A program made the translations under genes and the position numbers. From NCBI GenBank assembly GCA_945859605.1, contig OX243822.1, positions 22,211,644-22,275,643 of the forward strand: DNA of 64,000 nt. Direction: 5' to 3'. This document shows, in pieces, positions 21,560-34,380 of the stretch. The notes beneath the pieces are model-generated. The model worked only from the letters and a program-made list of their open reading frames with translations. It was not told where the DNA came from and ran no database searches. Numbering within the stretch: position 1 is the stretch's first letter; every line of letters starts with the position of its first letter. This stretch comes from Lumbricus rubellus. Taxonomy: Eukaryota; Annelida; Clitellata; Crassiclitellata; Lumbricidae.

Positions 21560-24500
21560 CTATGAAAGTAAGTCTTTCGTTTGCCTGACGTCCGCATCAG
21601 TCGAAATGACGCCTGTTGACGACACTTTCCCTGTCATGACGGTTGACGACGACATGACATTTGACGTCGTCACATCTGATGTCCAATCATCTGACAGAGT
21701 GACCATTGGCCTCGCACTGGCCTCAGCGGCGCCGTCCTTTGACCAAGTGGTCTCAAAGGGGTTGGCCTCGAAAGTGTTGGCCTTTATCAAACTGGCCTCA
21801 GAAGTGTTGGCCTTTATCAAACTGGCCTCAGAGGTGTTGGCCTTTTGCAAACTGGCCTCAGAAGTGTTGACCTTTGGCAAACTGGCCTCAGAAGTGTTGA
21901 CCTTTGGAAAACTGGCCTCAGAAGTGTTGGCCTTTGGCAAACTGGTCTTTGAATGGAACTCTTCCGAAAACTTTCCTTCTGATGACGTGACGTCGGATGA
22001 CACTGCAGCAGCAGAAGACTTGAAGTAACTTTCCGGCGTCATGACGTAGTTTGGCGTCACGACGTCAGCAGGACTTGAGGCATCGGACTCGTTATCGTCG
22101 AAGGATGACTGATTCATGACGACTGGAAGACGCTGCGATGACGCTTTCGTGACGTCATCGTGACGCTCCGTTTCGACTTTCTGTTCTTCGGTTGAATCAC
22201 CCAAATCTATTAATAGATTTCGAGACTCCTTGACCTTTCCTTGACCCTGGTCTGACACAGACTTCTGGCTGCCGAACTCATCCGCTGGTGGCCAAGAAGA
22301 AGACTTGTTGTCATTGGTTACTGTTACCAAGGATACGTCATCTGTGGAGGCCGTGATTACCTTCTTGTCAGCGTTGTCGTTGGTTACTGTTACCAAGGAT
22401 GAGACATCAGTGGAGCCTGAGATAATCCTCTTATCATCGTTGTCATTGGTTACTGTCGCCAAGGATACGTCATCTGCAGAGGCCGGGACGACCTTCTTAT
22501 CAGCGTTGCCACTGGTTGCTGTTGCCAATGACAAGTCATCTTTCGAGACTAAATTGACCCTTTTATCATTGTTGTCACTGGTTACCGTTGCCAAGGATAA
22601 TTCATCTGTGGAGGCGGAAATAATTTTCTTGTCAGCGTTGTCAATGGTTACCGTTGCCAAGGCCAAGTTGTCTGCCGATAGTGAGATGGCCTTCTTATCA
22701 GCGTTGCCATTGGTTACCGTTGCCAAGGTTAAGTTGTCTACAGATAGTGAGATGGCCTTCTTATCAGCGTTGTCATTGGCTACCGTTGCCAAGGGCAAGT
22801 CATTTGTGGAGGCGGCCTTTTTGTTGCCACCCTTGTCACTCGTTGCTGCTGTTAATGATGTACGAGCCGTTGTTAAAGCATTGTTAATGGCGGCTGATAC
22901 GGTTGAGACGGCTTTCGAGAAGGGATTCCAACTCTTATCTTTCGCTGCAGCTGATGGAGCGACTGATAAGTCCGCTTCAGTCGTCGACGTCGTCATATCA
23001 GTGTCATCTGATGTCAGTTTCTCATCTTTATCACTGATAGATAACACATCCTTATCAGATGTTACTTCGATATTTCCGTCACTGCTCATATCACTCGTTG
23101 ATGATAAGAATGGTTCAGGCTTCTCGAAATTGACGACTTCGGCTTTGTCCTTATCAGCGTTCTTCTTATCAACATTGCTTTTATCGGCGCTGTCCTTATC
23201 AACGTTCTTCTTATCAACAATGCTTTTATCGGCGTCGTTTCTGTTGGCGTTGTTCTTATCAGCATTATCTTTATCCGCATTGTCATTTTCAGCATTCTTA
23301 GAGGCGTTGCCTTTGTTAGAGCTGTTGTCATCTGCGTTGTCCTTATCACTGTTGTCCTTATCATTGTTGTCCTTATCATTGTTGCCCTTATCATTGTTGT
23401 CCTTATCATTGTTGTCCTTATCATTGTTGTCCTTATCATTGTTGTCCTTATCATTGTTGTCCTTATCATTGTTGTCCTTATCATTGTTGTCCTTATCATT
23501 GTTGTCCTTATCTGCAATGTCCTTATCAGCGTTATCCTTGTTCTTATCAATGTTTTTATCATCAACGGTGTCCTTATCAGTGATGTTCTTCGATCCTATT
23601 GCGAATGAGATATGATCTCGTGGTGACGGAGTAATCTCATCATCGCCAATCAACATCTCTCCGGATGCTGCTGACGATGATCGACTCGTCTCAGACGCTG
23701 AGCTTGCCGCTTGTGAGTCACTGTCCTTGGCACCGCCAGGCAACGGTGATTCTGGTCCACTGTCTCCTCCACTACCACCACCTGCAGCATCCGGCTTCAG
23801 AAGCTGCTGACTAGAATCCGGTGCCTTTGTGTCATCCTTTGTCTTCACGCGCTTCATTATCAGATCCAACTTCTACAATCAACAAAACTCTCAATTCGCA
23901 TCTGCTGAAGTCTATTATATGAACCAAATTGTATTGTATTAGAACATTTATAAAGTGCCTCTCTAAAAAGGTGAGCCGTTCAGAGGCGCTCCCAGTGCGC
24001 AAGTCCACGAGAGAAGAAATAGATTTTGAGAAAATAAAATGAGAAAGAGAGATAGAATTTGAAATCGAGTAGCCTATAGGTGGGGACAGCGCTTTCCGAA
24101 GTGATGGATCAATTGAGGTAAAGGACCGGGACTGAGCCAGCTGTTCTATTATGAGGAACTAGAAGATCAAACTGTTTTTGGTCCAAATTTCACAGTTTAT
24201 CAAATAATTGATAAACTGTGAATAACTTCAGTTGATAGATCATTTGACTTATGTGAACACATATATAGGCCTAAGCGAAGTAATTCCATGTTGTGTTATG
24301 TCATTTTATTATTATGTTATTCTATGTTACATCATTATATCTCATAATCTCATTATAATCTCATGTTATTCAATGCCATGTTTACATTTATTTATTCTTT
24401 GCAATGTTGTTTTTCCATGATGTATAATTTTTAAAGCATATCTCATGTTGTTTTTATACTTTGTGATGTTTTGTTGCGGTTTATTATTTGACTTTACGTT

Positions 24501-27500
24501 ATTTTATGTTACATCACTTTATGTTTTGACAAATCATATTATTATTATTCATATACATGTAGAATGTTACTTTATGTCGTGCCTGTGTGTTTCTCATGCT
24601 ATGACACAATGCTACGTTTATATGACAATTTCTATCAGTCTGTGTTACGTTGTGTTATGCTATGTCACATCTTACTGTACATTTGTCATTCTGTATTGTG
24701 TCATGTTATTTTAAGGTATGTTTATATGCATGTTATGACGTCATTTACCTTCTTACGAGCCATTCGCTCCTCTTCTTCTTTCTTCGTCTTCTCAAGTCGT
24801 TCTTTTTCCTTGATCTTCATTTCCTCCTTCACTTTCGCTTCCACCAATTCTCTCTGAAACGGAAGTAACTAGCGACGTCAACGCAACGTTAAACGTCAAG
24901 ACTCTAATTATAGAAATTTATGCATCAAGTTGTAAGCTAGGCGACATACATGTTCCAATGTTGTTCCATTTCTCACCGAGCATGGATAAGCATTATTATG
25001 ATTGTGATTAACCTACATAAAAACAGAGTTAAGTCGGCTTATTATCAAAAGATTTAATTGTGAAATGTTGAGAAGCAATTTGATTTTCGAAATAATTTTC
25101 TGCTGTGAATGGACGACTGCGAACGATTACAGTGCTGACATCTACCGACTGCCGATGAAATTTCACATTTGTACGTGCAACATTTGTACACAGACAGAAG
25201 GAGAGAACAGATGACACAGACAGACACACAGATATACAGACCGATAGACAGACAAACAGACACACTGACGGACAGACTGCTAGTGTTTGTTTGCTTTACC
25301 TCTTTTGCTTCTTGTTCCATTTTCTGTTTCATTTCTTCCTCCTTAATCCTCGTCTCTTCCTCTTTGACCTTCTCCTCTTCCTCCTCTCGTTTCCTTCGGT
25401 CCTCTCCTTCCCTCTCCTCTTCCTCCGCTCTCTTCTTCTCCGCCTCCATCCTCTCCTGTCGTTCCACTTCTCTCCTCACCTGCGTCTCTCGTTCTCTCTC
25501 TGCCTCATCCTCTCTGTAAAAGAAACAATGCTAATCAATCAACAATAGATCAGACTAAACAATGACGACGAATTTTGAATTTGAAGGACAACAATCACTG
25601 TCAATCAGGGCAACAATTCAGATGTTGACAACGATGATTGATATAATACGAAACTAACGAAAAGTGATGATAATGACGTTATCATTGTCGTTACCTATGA
25701 TGATAATAAAACTGCTTATGGTGATAACTTTCCAAGTCAAAAATGGCAATGTTGATATACAACCTTTATATTTAGTTTGAAACCTTCATCACTATCATCA
25801 AAATCATTATCATCAAAATCATCATAACCAAAATCATCATCATCTTCATAATCATAATCCTCCTCCTCCTCATCATCATCATCATCGTCATCACCACCAC
25901 CACCACGACCACCACCATCACCACCATCATCATCGTCATTATCGTCATCATCATCATGGTCATCCTGAATGTCATTAGCGATGGTATACTATTAAGCCTG
26001 TCCAACCTGTCTTTGTTCAACTTGGCTAGGTCCTCTTCAGCTTGTCGTTTCGCTTTCTCTCTCGCTAATCGTCTTATCTCCAGCATCTTCGACTTGTAGT
26101 CATCCGAACACGTCTCATCTTTCAACCCTGTCGGACCTTTAGCATCCTTAGTCGACTTCGCTTCTTTTGGTGTCTTGACCTCTTTTGGTGGCTTGACCTC
26201 CTTTGGTGGCTTGACCTCCTTTGGTGATTTGACCTCTTTTATTTGTTTGACCTCCTTTATTGGTTTGACCTCCTTTATTGGTTTGACCTCCTTTGCTGCA
26301 GGCTTGACCTCTTTAGATGATTTAACTTCCTTTGGCGACTTGACCTCCTTTGGAGGCTTGGACTGTTTTGGCTGCTGCTCCTTGATCTGTTTTGGCGGCG
26401 GAGGGGCATTCAGAGTGATCAGCGGTACTTTCAAGGAGGTGTTGTTCTCTGTTGGACCCTGCAACGAAGACATTTGCGAAAGAATTATTTTTACATTGTC
26501 AGCCAACATAATATTTATTATGCTATCATCAGTTATCAGATGTCACAAACATACCCAGACTGACTGGCTGTTTAACTGACAAGTAGGCAGGTTGGGTGGT
26601 TGCTTGGCTGGCTGGCTGGCTGACTGACTGACTGACTGACCTACTGACTGACCTACTCACCGACAGACATGCAAGTTGGCTGGCTGACTGAACGACGGTA
26701 CGACTGGCTGGCATGCAGGCAAATATATTGTGTGACTGGCTGACTGACTGACTGCATAATTCTGGCTAAATATAGTGTCATGATGCTATGTGATGATGAT
26801 GGTGATGATGACGACGACGACGACGATGATGAGGAGGATGATGATGACGAATATGGTGACGAAGATGATGACGATGATGACAATGACATAATATACCTTT
26901 TGCTTTTGCCCTGTTTGTTCTTGTTGCTTTTTCTTCTGCGTCACTCTCGTCGGAGTCGTATCTCTTCGAAGCGATGACTGACTCGCAGTTGTCGTCGTCG
27001 TTGTCTTTGTCGATGATAACAACGACAACGACAAACCACCGTAGTCGTTGCCCGTCTTCTTCGTCTTTGCAGTCATTGGTTTGCTTTGCTTCCTCGGAGG
27101 ACTTGAGGTCTTCGATCTTCGGGGTCTGGCCGCCGCTGCCGCTGCCGTAGCTGCCTCGGGTGTTGGTCCAGCCGGTGGCCTTGACGGACGATCCGTCGAC
27201 TTGGATCGCTGCTGTTGGCGTCTGCGAGGTCTGTAGTCAGCACTCCTTGATCGATATCTCTCTGGCGAAACGGATCCTGAGGAATGGTGAAGCACAAGAT
27301 CAGCAGAGATGACAGATGATGATGATGATGCTGATGACGACGAAGACGACGACGACGATGACGATGATGATGATGATGACGACGAAGACGACGACGACGA
27401 CGACGACGACGACGATTATGATGATGATGATGATGATGATGATGACAATGATTATGATGTCCTGCACTGACTGTATCTACTGCAGGTGACCAGTGGAGTG

Positions 27501-30500
27501 TCATCCTCTCGATAGTGCCCTCCTCCTCCTCCTCCCGCTCCTCCTGCTGCTGCTGCTGATGCTGGTCGACGTGTGGTTCTTATCTGGTAAGCGACAGTTG
27601 GTGTTGTGTAGTTCGGTTCTTTCCCTGAGAACAGACTGAGTGCACGGCGCCGATGCATCCCTCCTCCTCCTCCTTGACCCCGTGACGACCCTAAACAACA
27701 CCATCGGTCAACATATAATTCTATCATTTATGCAGTGTCTCTATATTATATTCGCATCATGACACATGCACCACAAAGACATCGTATTCTAAGTTCTAAC
27801 CGTCTTTCATTAAATTCTTCCCAAGCTCAACTTATTTGGTTTTTGGCGCACTGCAAAAACTCAAGAAGCTTGATTGTGTGCTTCGTACTGAAACCTTTCT
27901 CTGTTTACCCACTCTGTAACCATGGAAGTCCTGTCACTAAGCACATCACCAAACGTATACTCGCTCCACCTATTAACAACTCCGGGCCATTCAAAAATCT
28001 GTCTCTTCTTCCACTCTGAAGTCTATTATTCTTGCATCTGTCTACTCTTGTATTGACTATTGCAACTTCTTATTTGCCTTTCAAAGATCCGCCTCGTTCC
28101 TATCCAGTCTGTCCTTAAAGCTGTTGCTTTCGATTGATTGCTCATCTTCGTAAATTCTCCCACAACTCCGTGTACATGGTCAATGTCACTTAATGAACTG
28201 CATTGGCTTCCTCTTGAACCAGTATACTCGCTTCAAAGTCCCTGTTTTGGTCTTAAACTCCAAGCTGGTTTTTTGCATATATATGTATATATATATATAT
28301 ATATCAGATATCTCATTCGCTCTCCTCATTCTATACATCTTCTCTCCGCTCTTCAAAATATCATGATCTCTTCGTCTTGCGATCACGAGGGATCACTTTG
28401 ATAAAGACTATATCATTTGCCACCATTTAAATGCTCTTTCCCTCCTCTTTACGTCTTTCTATTCTTTCTAAATCTGTTCGTATACATCTTCGGTCCAACC
28501 TCTTTGTTCTCGCACGGGGAGCGCCACTAGCTGAATGGTCATTGCTATGAGCTGCGCCATGCATATAAACCTCAAAGTACATTACACTAAGTATTGACGC
28601 CCAAATAATACATACTCAAATGCGCAAACATACACATACACGCAGACATAGATGCATGTAAGTACATAATTATGTTAGCACGCGAGGGAGTGGCTCTGTG
28701 TGTATACCTGAGGATTTATATAGCGCTGTTTCTCACCTGTGCTCTGATTGGAATCGGAGGCTGCCTTCTCCAGAAGCTGTTGCTTTCTCTCCTAAACAAT
28801 AGAAACAAGTCAAACAACGCAATGTATTATTATACATGTACATCTCAATGTACATCTCAATGCTGCCTCTCAATGTTGCCTCTCTGTATGTTCGGCTGTC
28901 TGTCTGTCTGTTAGTACATGTATTTGCGTGCATACTGTACGTTCATAGTGAATTCATATTAAGTATGCGCATAAATTATACAATAATATCGTATCATCAG
29001 CTGGTGTCTTCTTTCGATTTGCCTGTGTGTGTATATTTATGTGTCGTTGTGCATAGAAAATGTGTCTGTCTGTATATGTCCGTCTGTCTGTCTGTTTGTA
29101 GGCGTGCCTGTGTCTGTGTTCAAGTCACCTAGATCAATAACCGTTCTTTAATAGAACTATGACGAACCATCATTATCTTAGCCTACACAACATTTTCATA
29201 TAGTTCATACCGTACACCTTATCACATCATTTTAGAATATAGAATACCGGTACCATACTTTTCATACCAGATAACATATACGCTTTATCATACCATTATA
29301 TAGGCCTACCGTAGCGGCGTAGCCTATTATAGGCCTACCTCATCATATTAGAGTATTCTTCATAATACCTCATTACTTTATTCCATATCACACCAATGCA
29401 TCCTTTATCATACCAAACCTTATCAAATACCGTAATAATGTATACTGTGGCACCTTACTTCATCATACCATGCATTATCTTATTGTACCTTATCATCATA
29501 CCTCCCCTTATCAAGTTATCATACCACATCGTAAACGGTATTACCTTACCTTAACCTATATCACATCATATTACCTAACTATCGACCATCACATTAGTCA
29601 TTGAGTCATTCAACAGATGAATATATTACTATAGCGCTATAACAACAGACGAATATATTTCTATAGCGCTATAACAACTCACGTATTCATCGCTCGTCAG
29701 TTTTCGTATCCTCTCCTCGATGTCCTTCTTCCTGTCCTTGTCCCTCTTCTTCTTCTCGTTCAGCCGCTGTGCCTTCTCCTTTTCCAGACGCTGGAGGAAG
29801 TTCATCGCCTTCCGATCAGAGCTTTCCAGCTCATCCTGCTTCTCCTTCTGCCTCAGAGCCATCATCCTCTTCGCCAGCTGAACCCTCTCCTCGGCTGTCC
29901 TTGGCACCGGCTCACGAGCGGCAGCAGCACCCCGTTGTTCCGCTCTTCCCTGCTGCTGCTGCTTCTTATCCATCTTTCCACCAGATTCCCCTTCGCTTCC
30001 CTTCATTGTCTTCTGTTGATCCACGTCGTTATCTTTGATTCCGTCTGATCCTCTGGTGTTTCCAGTTGACTCTCCTGTGTTTCCCTCGATCACTTCCAAA
30101 CCACTGGAAGAAGGTTTCTTTGTTTCTTTTTCCAACGAAATATCCGTAAGCGATTGTTTCGAAGAGGAGGAGGAAGGACCTCCAGTCAATGAGTCACCCG
30201 ATTCAATGACCTTTGACCCTTCGTGGGGTCCTAACCCCAACAATCTTGATTTGTCTTTCTCTTCTTTCTCTTCTTCTGTGGCATCTACGACCAAAGTAAA
30301 CGCAGACAAAAGAAGAGAACTGATCAGAGCAAAGTTATACATACACACTAATACATGCATGCATACATACATGCATTAGTGTGCATGCATACATACATGC
30401 ATGCATGCATACATACATACATACTTACATACACACAATAGCCACATACATAGACATATACATACATACAATACATAGGCCTACACAAAGAAACGTGCAG

Positions 30501-31006
30501 GCAAATTCAAATTTTATCGATATACTTTGGATGTGGCGTGATGGTGATACTATCAGCAGCAGCAGCATCAGCAGCCACAGTTCCTAAGCATCACAGGTGT
30601 TCAAGCCGTGTGTGTGTGTGCGTCTCGCATCAACTGCCATGGGTTGAACACGTGGACGCAGCGCCGTCGGCAAACTTCAGTAATGGGTCGATATTTGCTC
30701 AGACTTCTCTAGTTTTATGTACATAATTAATAATAATTATACACATGTGCACATACATCCATGCATACAAACATACATACATACATGCATACATACATAC
30801 ATACATACATACATACATACATACATACATACATACATACATACATACATACATACATACATACATACATACATACATACATACATACATACATACATAC
30901 ATACATACGTACATACATTCTTGCATACATATGCAGTGCACATACATACCTACATACATGCATACATACATACATACATACATACATACATACACACATA
31001 CATACA

Positions 31007-31042
<36 letters not shown>

Positions 31043-32261
31043 GTACATCCATACTTACTTATATACATACATATACATAAATGCATATATACATACATGC
31101 ATACCTGCAATGTCATGCATACATGCATGCATACATACATGTACATGATAAAATCATGTAGACATAATATGCATGATAGTCAACCTATTCGTGTGCGAAT
31201 AACATGTCTATGCATTATGTATAACATGTCTATGCATTATGTATATAATGTATTCATCATAGAGTAGACAAATAAAAAACCTATTCTATTGTTCACGGAT
31301 GAAAGCGCTTCCACTGATAGCATATAATATTTCCATTGTTGAACGACATTTCACGAAAGACAACTATACTGAAAGAATGGGTATAGTACCCTCGACATGT
31401 GTCATAGCGATCATGATCAGCGTCACCCTCCTACTTCGTCCACTCTTTAGACTGGCATCACTCGAACACAATGTTGAAATTGACTGAACTCGCGAATGAA
31501 TTCAACGGTTTAACAACGTCTTCTTAAATATGTCATCAAAATCTCTGCTGACGTCGATGGAAGTTTCTGGTAAATTTTCATCATTTTATAAATGAACTAA
31601 AACATTTCCAATCAATGCATTCTCATCTGTGAACAAAAAGTCTTTGTCTGCAATGAGTTACATTGAGTACATTGAGTAGCCTACATTTAAATTTAAAAAA
31701 TTATTTAAAGCTAGAGTCATATCCTTTTGGCATAGCATACACCGTCATGTACAAAATACATGACGCGTCAATCCTCACGAGATGTGTCATCATCAGAAAC
31801 CGCGTTTGTTTAGCGCCCATATACATTATTATACATGCATGTGTCCGATGCCGTTGTTGCCACGTTTCTCCACCACTGCCAATTCATTGCGTCATTTGCG
31901 TGTAATTCTATCACAAGGAATTGTTTAAGTCCCTTCTTCATCACAACCATATTTTAATTGATTTTATCTTGTTCTATTGTTCTACCATACCAGATATTTT
32001 TAACTGCATGGGAGGTTCGTAACCTTGTCTTTCGTGATCTAACTTTTCTTCTAACACAGGTGACCTTTGCCTATCTTTAACTGACCTCGCTATGTAGGCC
32101 TATGTAATAGGCTACCTGTACTTTGTCTTACCAAAACATAGTCATAATAATTATTATTATAGAAAGGCCTACTACCACATGCCTTACCAGTTACCATTTA
32201 TAACTGCCTAATTACCTTACCCTGTGTATACAGAGACAGTCATTTGGGTCTTACCTGCCAT
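21560..32261 (-). CDS. MAP7/ensconsin-family microtubule-associated protein
   Basis: Nine coding exons join in phase to 1,445 residues: 32,261-32,255, 30,284-29,683, 28,791-28,737, 27,690-27,481, 27,276-26,897, 26,458-26,007, 25,513-25,300, 24,853-24,749 and 23,872-21,560. Exon 1 contributes only ATGGCAG, in a strong GCCATGG context. Residues about 130-210 form a charged coiled coil (AEERVQLAKRMMALRQKEK). The C-terminal MAP7 domain (about 570-690) is a Glu/Arg/Lys helix ending in MARKKKLDLIMKRVKTKDD, matching the family signature ERxxRKKRxxEIMKRTRK that recruits kinesin-1. A Ser/Arg-rich linker (SPERYRSRSADYRPRRR) resembles the microtubule-binding half. The 770-residue last exon is a low-complexity acidic tail with three repeat types and no known domain. 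Some donors are non-consensus (GTTGGA, GTAGAT). The family call is good; the single-copy state in invertebrates is background knowledge. Confidence 0.82.
21760..21960 (-). repeat. 30-bp coding repeat (10 residues) in the MAP7-like tail
   Basis: About seven units encode SLPKANTSEA-like decapeptides, mostly differing at Pro/Ile/Gln and Ala/Val. Confidence 0.9.
22300..22860 (-). repeat. about 84-87-bp coding repeat in the MAP7-like tail
   Basis: Seven or so units encode 28-29 residues of the pattern LATVTNDNADKKxISxSxD. Confidence 0.85.
23330..23520 (-). repeat. 15-bp coding repeat DNNDK
   Basis: About a dozen nearly identical units encode Asp-Asn-Asn-Asp-Lys, extending into degenerate DKDNADK-type sequence on both sides (23,130-23,600). 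Confidence 0.92.
23930..24020 (-). mobile_element. LINE 3'-tail remnant
   Basis: On the minus strand, GGGAGCGCCTCTGAACGG is followed by GCACTTTATAAATG and AATACAATACAA. This is the same layout as other LINE ends in the window. Confidence 0.5.
24191..24220. repeat. perfect 13-bp-arm hairpin
   Basis: CACAGTTTATCAA and its exact complement are separated by 4 bases, inside the last MAP7-like intron. No function is evident. Confidence 0.8.
25780..25965. repeat. (CAT)/(CAC) trinucleotide tract
   Basis: Degenerate CAT/CAC/TCC triplets in a MAP7-like intron. Similar GAT/GAC tracts lie at 26,783-26,888 and 27,315-27,455. Confidence 0.85.
26150..26375 (-). repeat. 18-bp coding repeat (K/P)PKEVK in the MAP7-like protein
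   Basis: About twelve hexapeptide units (SPKEVK, PIKEVK, PPKEVK, TPKEAK) form a Pro/Lys/Glu/Val stretch reminiscent of titin PEVK, in the exon just before the MAP7 helix. Confidence 0.9.
26596..26762. repeat. (TGAC/TGGC)n tetranucleotide tract
   Basis: GGCTGGCTGGCTGACTGACTG-type repeats in a MAP7-like intron. Confidence 0.8.
27780..28400 (+). mobile_element. decayed LINE reverse-transcriptase relic
   Basis: Broken frames spell SNRLSLNSSQAQLIWF, LASVYSCIDYCNFLFA and LNELHWLPLEPVYSLQS in order, matching the thumb and C-terminal region of CR1/L2-type LINEs. It lies antisense within an intron of the MAP7-like gene and contains a short TA run near 28,280. Confidence 0.7.
30340..31100. repeat. 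(CATA)n tetranucleotide array in the MAP7-like intron 1
   Basis: About 750 bp of CATACATA repeats with occasional CATG and CACA units. All six frames open as YIHT or MYVC repeats, which are not genes. Confidence 0.95.
31101..32254. other. rest of the MAP7-like intron 1
   Basis: Intronic, no gene seen. CATGTCTATGCATTATGTATA occurs twice near 31,203-31,245. Confidence 0.4.
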
Positions 32262-32930
32262 GGCTTCTCTCTCTCTCTCTCGTACGTCTACGTCGTCTGC
32301 ATTCGTCTAATCACTCGTTTACTTGATCACTCACTCACCTCTGATGAACGTTGAACAGGTGTGCATGTCTGCTTCTGCGACGCATGGCATTATTCGCACG
32401 TGCTAACCCTTCCCCTACTCCATCCCTCCCTTACTCCATCCATCACCCAGTCCATGATATAACCGTGCAGCAGCAGCAGCCCCTGAGAGTGTGGGGGAGG
32501 CTGAGAGTAGGCCTACAGACGACACGAGTGCACTCAAGTGTGCACAGATGTTGTGCACTCAAGTGTGCACAGATGGCTTTTGCGTATACGCCACAAATGA
32601 TAAGTTTTCGATAGGTCCTTGAAAGGCGCTAAATGAATATACAGAATGTATGTATGTATGTATGTATGTATGTATGTATGACTATGTATGTACGTGCGTG
32701 CGTGCGTGCGTATCAAATGTCAATCGGTGATTATGAATCCATTAATGATCATAAATCAATCATTGAGCATAAACCAAATCTTAAATCATCACTAATCAAT
32801 GATCAATATGATTGATTATAAGCCAATCAATGATCATCAGCAATCAATATCATGCACAACCTATGACAATCACATTAAAAGTTGATAATTGGAATTATAT
32901 TAAACGCTTGTTCATCATAGAGTTTGGTTG
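32262..32930. other. 5' flank of the MAP7-like gene
   Basis: The flank begins with a CT run (GA on the minus strand) at 32,265-32,281, next to the start codon. It also holds a direct repeat of GCACTCAAGTGTGCACAGATG at 32,529-32,575 and a (TGTA)n run at 32,648-32,700. The promoter cannot be placed. Confidence 0.45.
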
Positions 32931-32934
32931 CAGA

Positions 32935-33722
32935 TTGTTGCCTAGAATCTGACTATTGTTCATCATGTTACTGATCAGATTGCTGTGAATCTGACTATTG
33001 TCCATGTCACTGATCAGATTGCTGTGAATCTGACTATTGTTCATTGTTCATGTTACTGATCAGATTGTTTTGAATCTGACTATTGTCCATGTTACTGATC
33101 AGATTGCTGTGAATCTGACTATTGTTCATTGTTCATGGTACTGATCAGATTGTTGTGAATCTGACTATTGTTCATTGTTCATGGTACTGATCAGATTGTT
33201 GTGAATCTGACTATTGTTCATTGTTCATGTTACTGATCAGATTGTTTTGAATCTGACTATTGTCCATGTTACTGATCAGATTGCTGTGAATCTGACTATT
33301 GTTCATTGTTCATGGTACTGATCAGATTGTTGTGAATCTGACTATTGTTCATTGTTCATGGTACTGATCAGATTGTTGTGAATCTGACTATTGTTCATTT
33401 TACTGATCAGATTGTTGTGAATCTGACTATTGTTCATTTTACTGATCAGATTGTTGTGAATCTGACTATTGTTCAAAGTTCATGGTACTGATCAGATTGT
33501 TGTGAATATGACTATTGTTCATCATGTTACTGATCAGATTGTTGTGAATCTGACTATTGTCCATGTTACTGATCTGTGAATCTGACTATTGTTCACTGTT
33601 CATGGTACTGATCATATTGTTGTGAATCTGACTATTGTTCATCATGTTACTGATCAGATTGTTGTGAATCTGACTATTGTTCACTGTTCATGGTACTGAT
33701 CAGATTGTTGTGAATCTGAATC
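32935..33722. repeat. 40-46-bp minisatellite, about 17 units
   Basis: The unit contains TACTGATCAGATTGTTGTGA and ATCTGACTATTGTTCAT. Each has a small inverted repeat, CAGATT...AATCTG, so every unit can form a short hairpin. Units vary by duplication of TTGTTCA. Confidence 0.92.
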
Positions 33723-33885
33723 GATGATCGTACGTGTTCCTGGTTCACTCACGAGCATCACGTGTTCCCAACGTTTCTCTGAAATCACATCAGAGACAAA
33801 AGATGAACAACAGACAGAAAGATTTCTTCTATAAAACTTACTTCCCCAAATAGCGCAACAACAGTTAATAAACCATACATAAAAC

Positions 33886-34008
33886 AACTCAGATGCATAT
33901 AGATCTGACCCAAATGCATATAAATCTGACCTAAATGCATATAAATCTGACCCAAATGCATATACAGTAAATCTGACTCAAATGCATATAAATCTGACCC
34001 AAAGCATA
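33886..34008. repeat. 21-bp tandem repeat
   Basis: About six units of ATGCATATAAATCTGACCCAA. The ATCTGAC core also occurs in the neighbouring minisatellite. Confidence 0.88.
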
Positions 34009-34134
34009 GAAACATGACCCAGATGCAGATAATTAGCTACAACAATACTTGCACCTCTAAACAATTATGATTTAAAACCAAAAAACAGACTAGATAAAAA
34101 TAACTACGACCTACGTAATATTATATTTTTTAGA

Positions 34135-34380
34135 CATTCATTCATTCAAGTATTTATATAGCACCTCTTCAAGGAAACTACTCAGAGGTGCTCCAGACTC
34201 CATCATGGCCAAAAAGAACAGTTTTCAAGTGTTTATAGAATGTGTCAGAGAGTGATCTAGGGAACACATGCAGCTCAACAGGGAGACCATTATATACCTC
34301 TGGGCCAACCACAGAGAAAGCACGACTTTACATTATGGAGGTACGAGCAAACGGGACTAAGAGCAGTCCCCTACCTGGGC
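34135..34380 (-). mobile_element. LINE/SINE 3'-UTR relic
   Basis: Read on the minus strand it has GAGCACCTCTGAGTAG, then GAGGTGCTATATAAATAC and a (TGAA)n-like tail. This is the same 3'-end architecture as the LINE at 11,600-11,690 and the SINE at 48,090. Confidence 0.6.

Noticed and set aside
22305..23615. 436-codon plus-strand open frame
   Set aside because: It is the complement of the repeat-rich MAP7-like last exon (poly-LSLLS) with no domain.
30700..31267. Open frames of YIHT/MYVC repeats
   Set aside because: They are translations of a CATA microsatellite.
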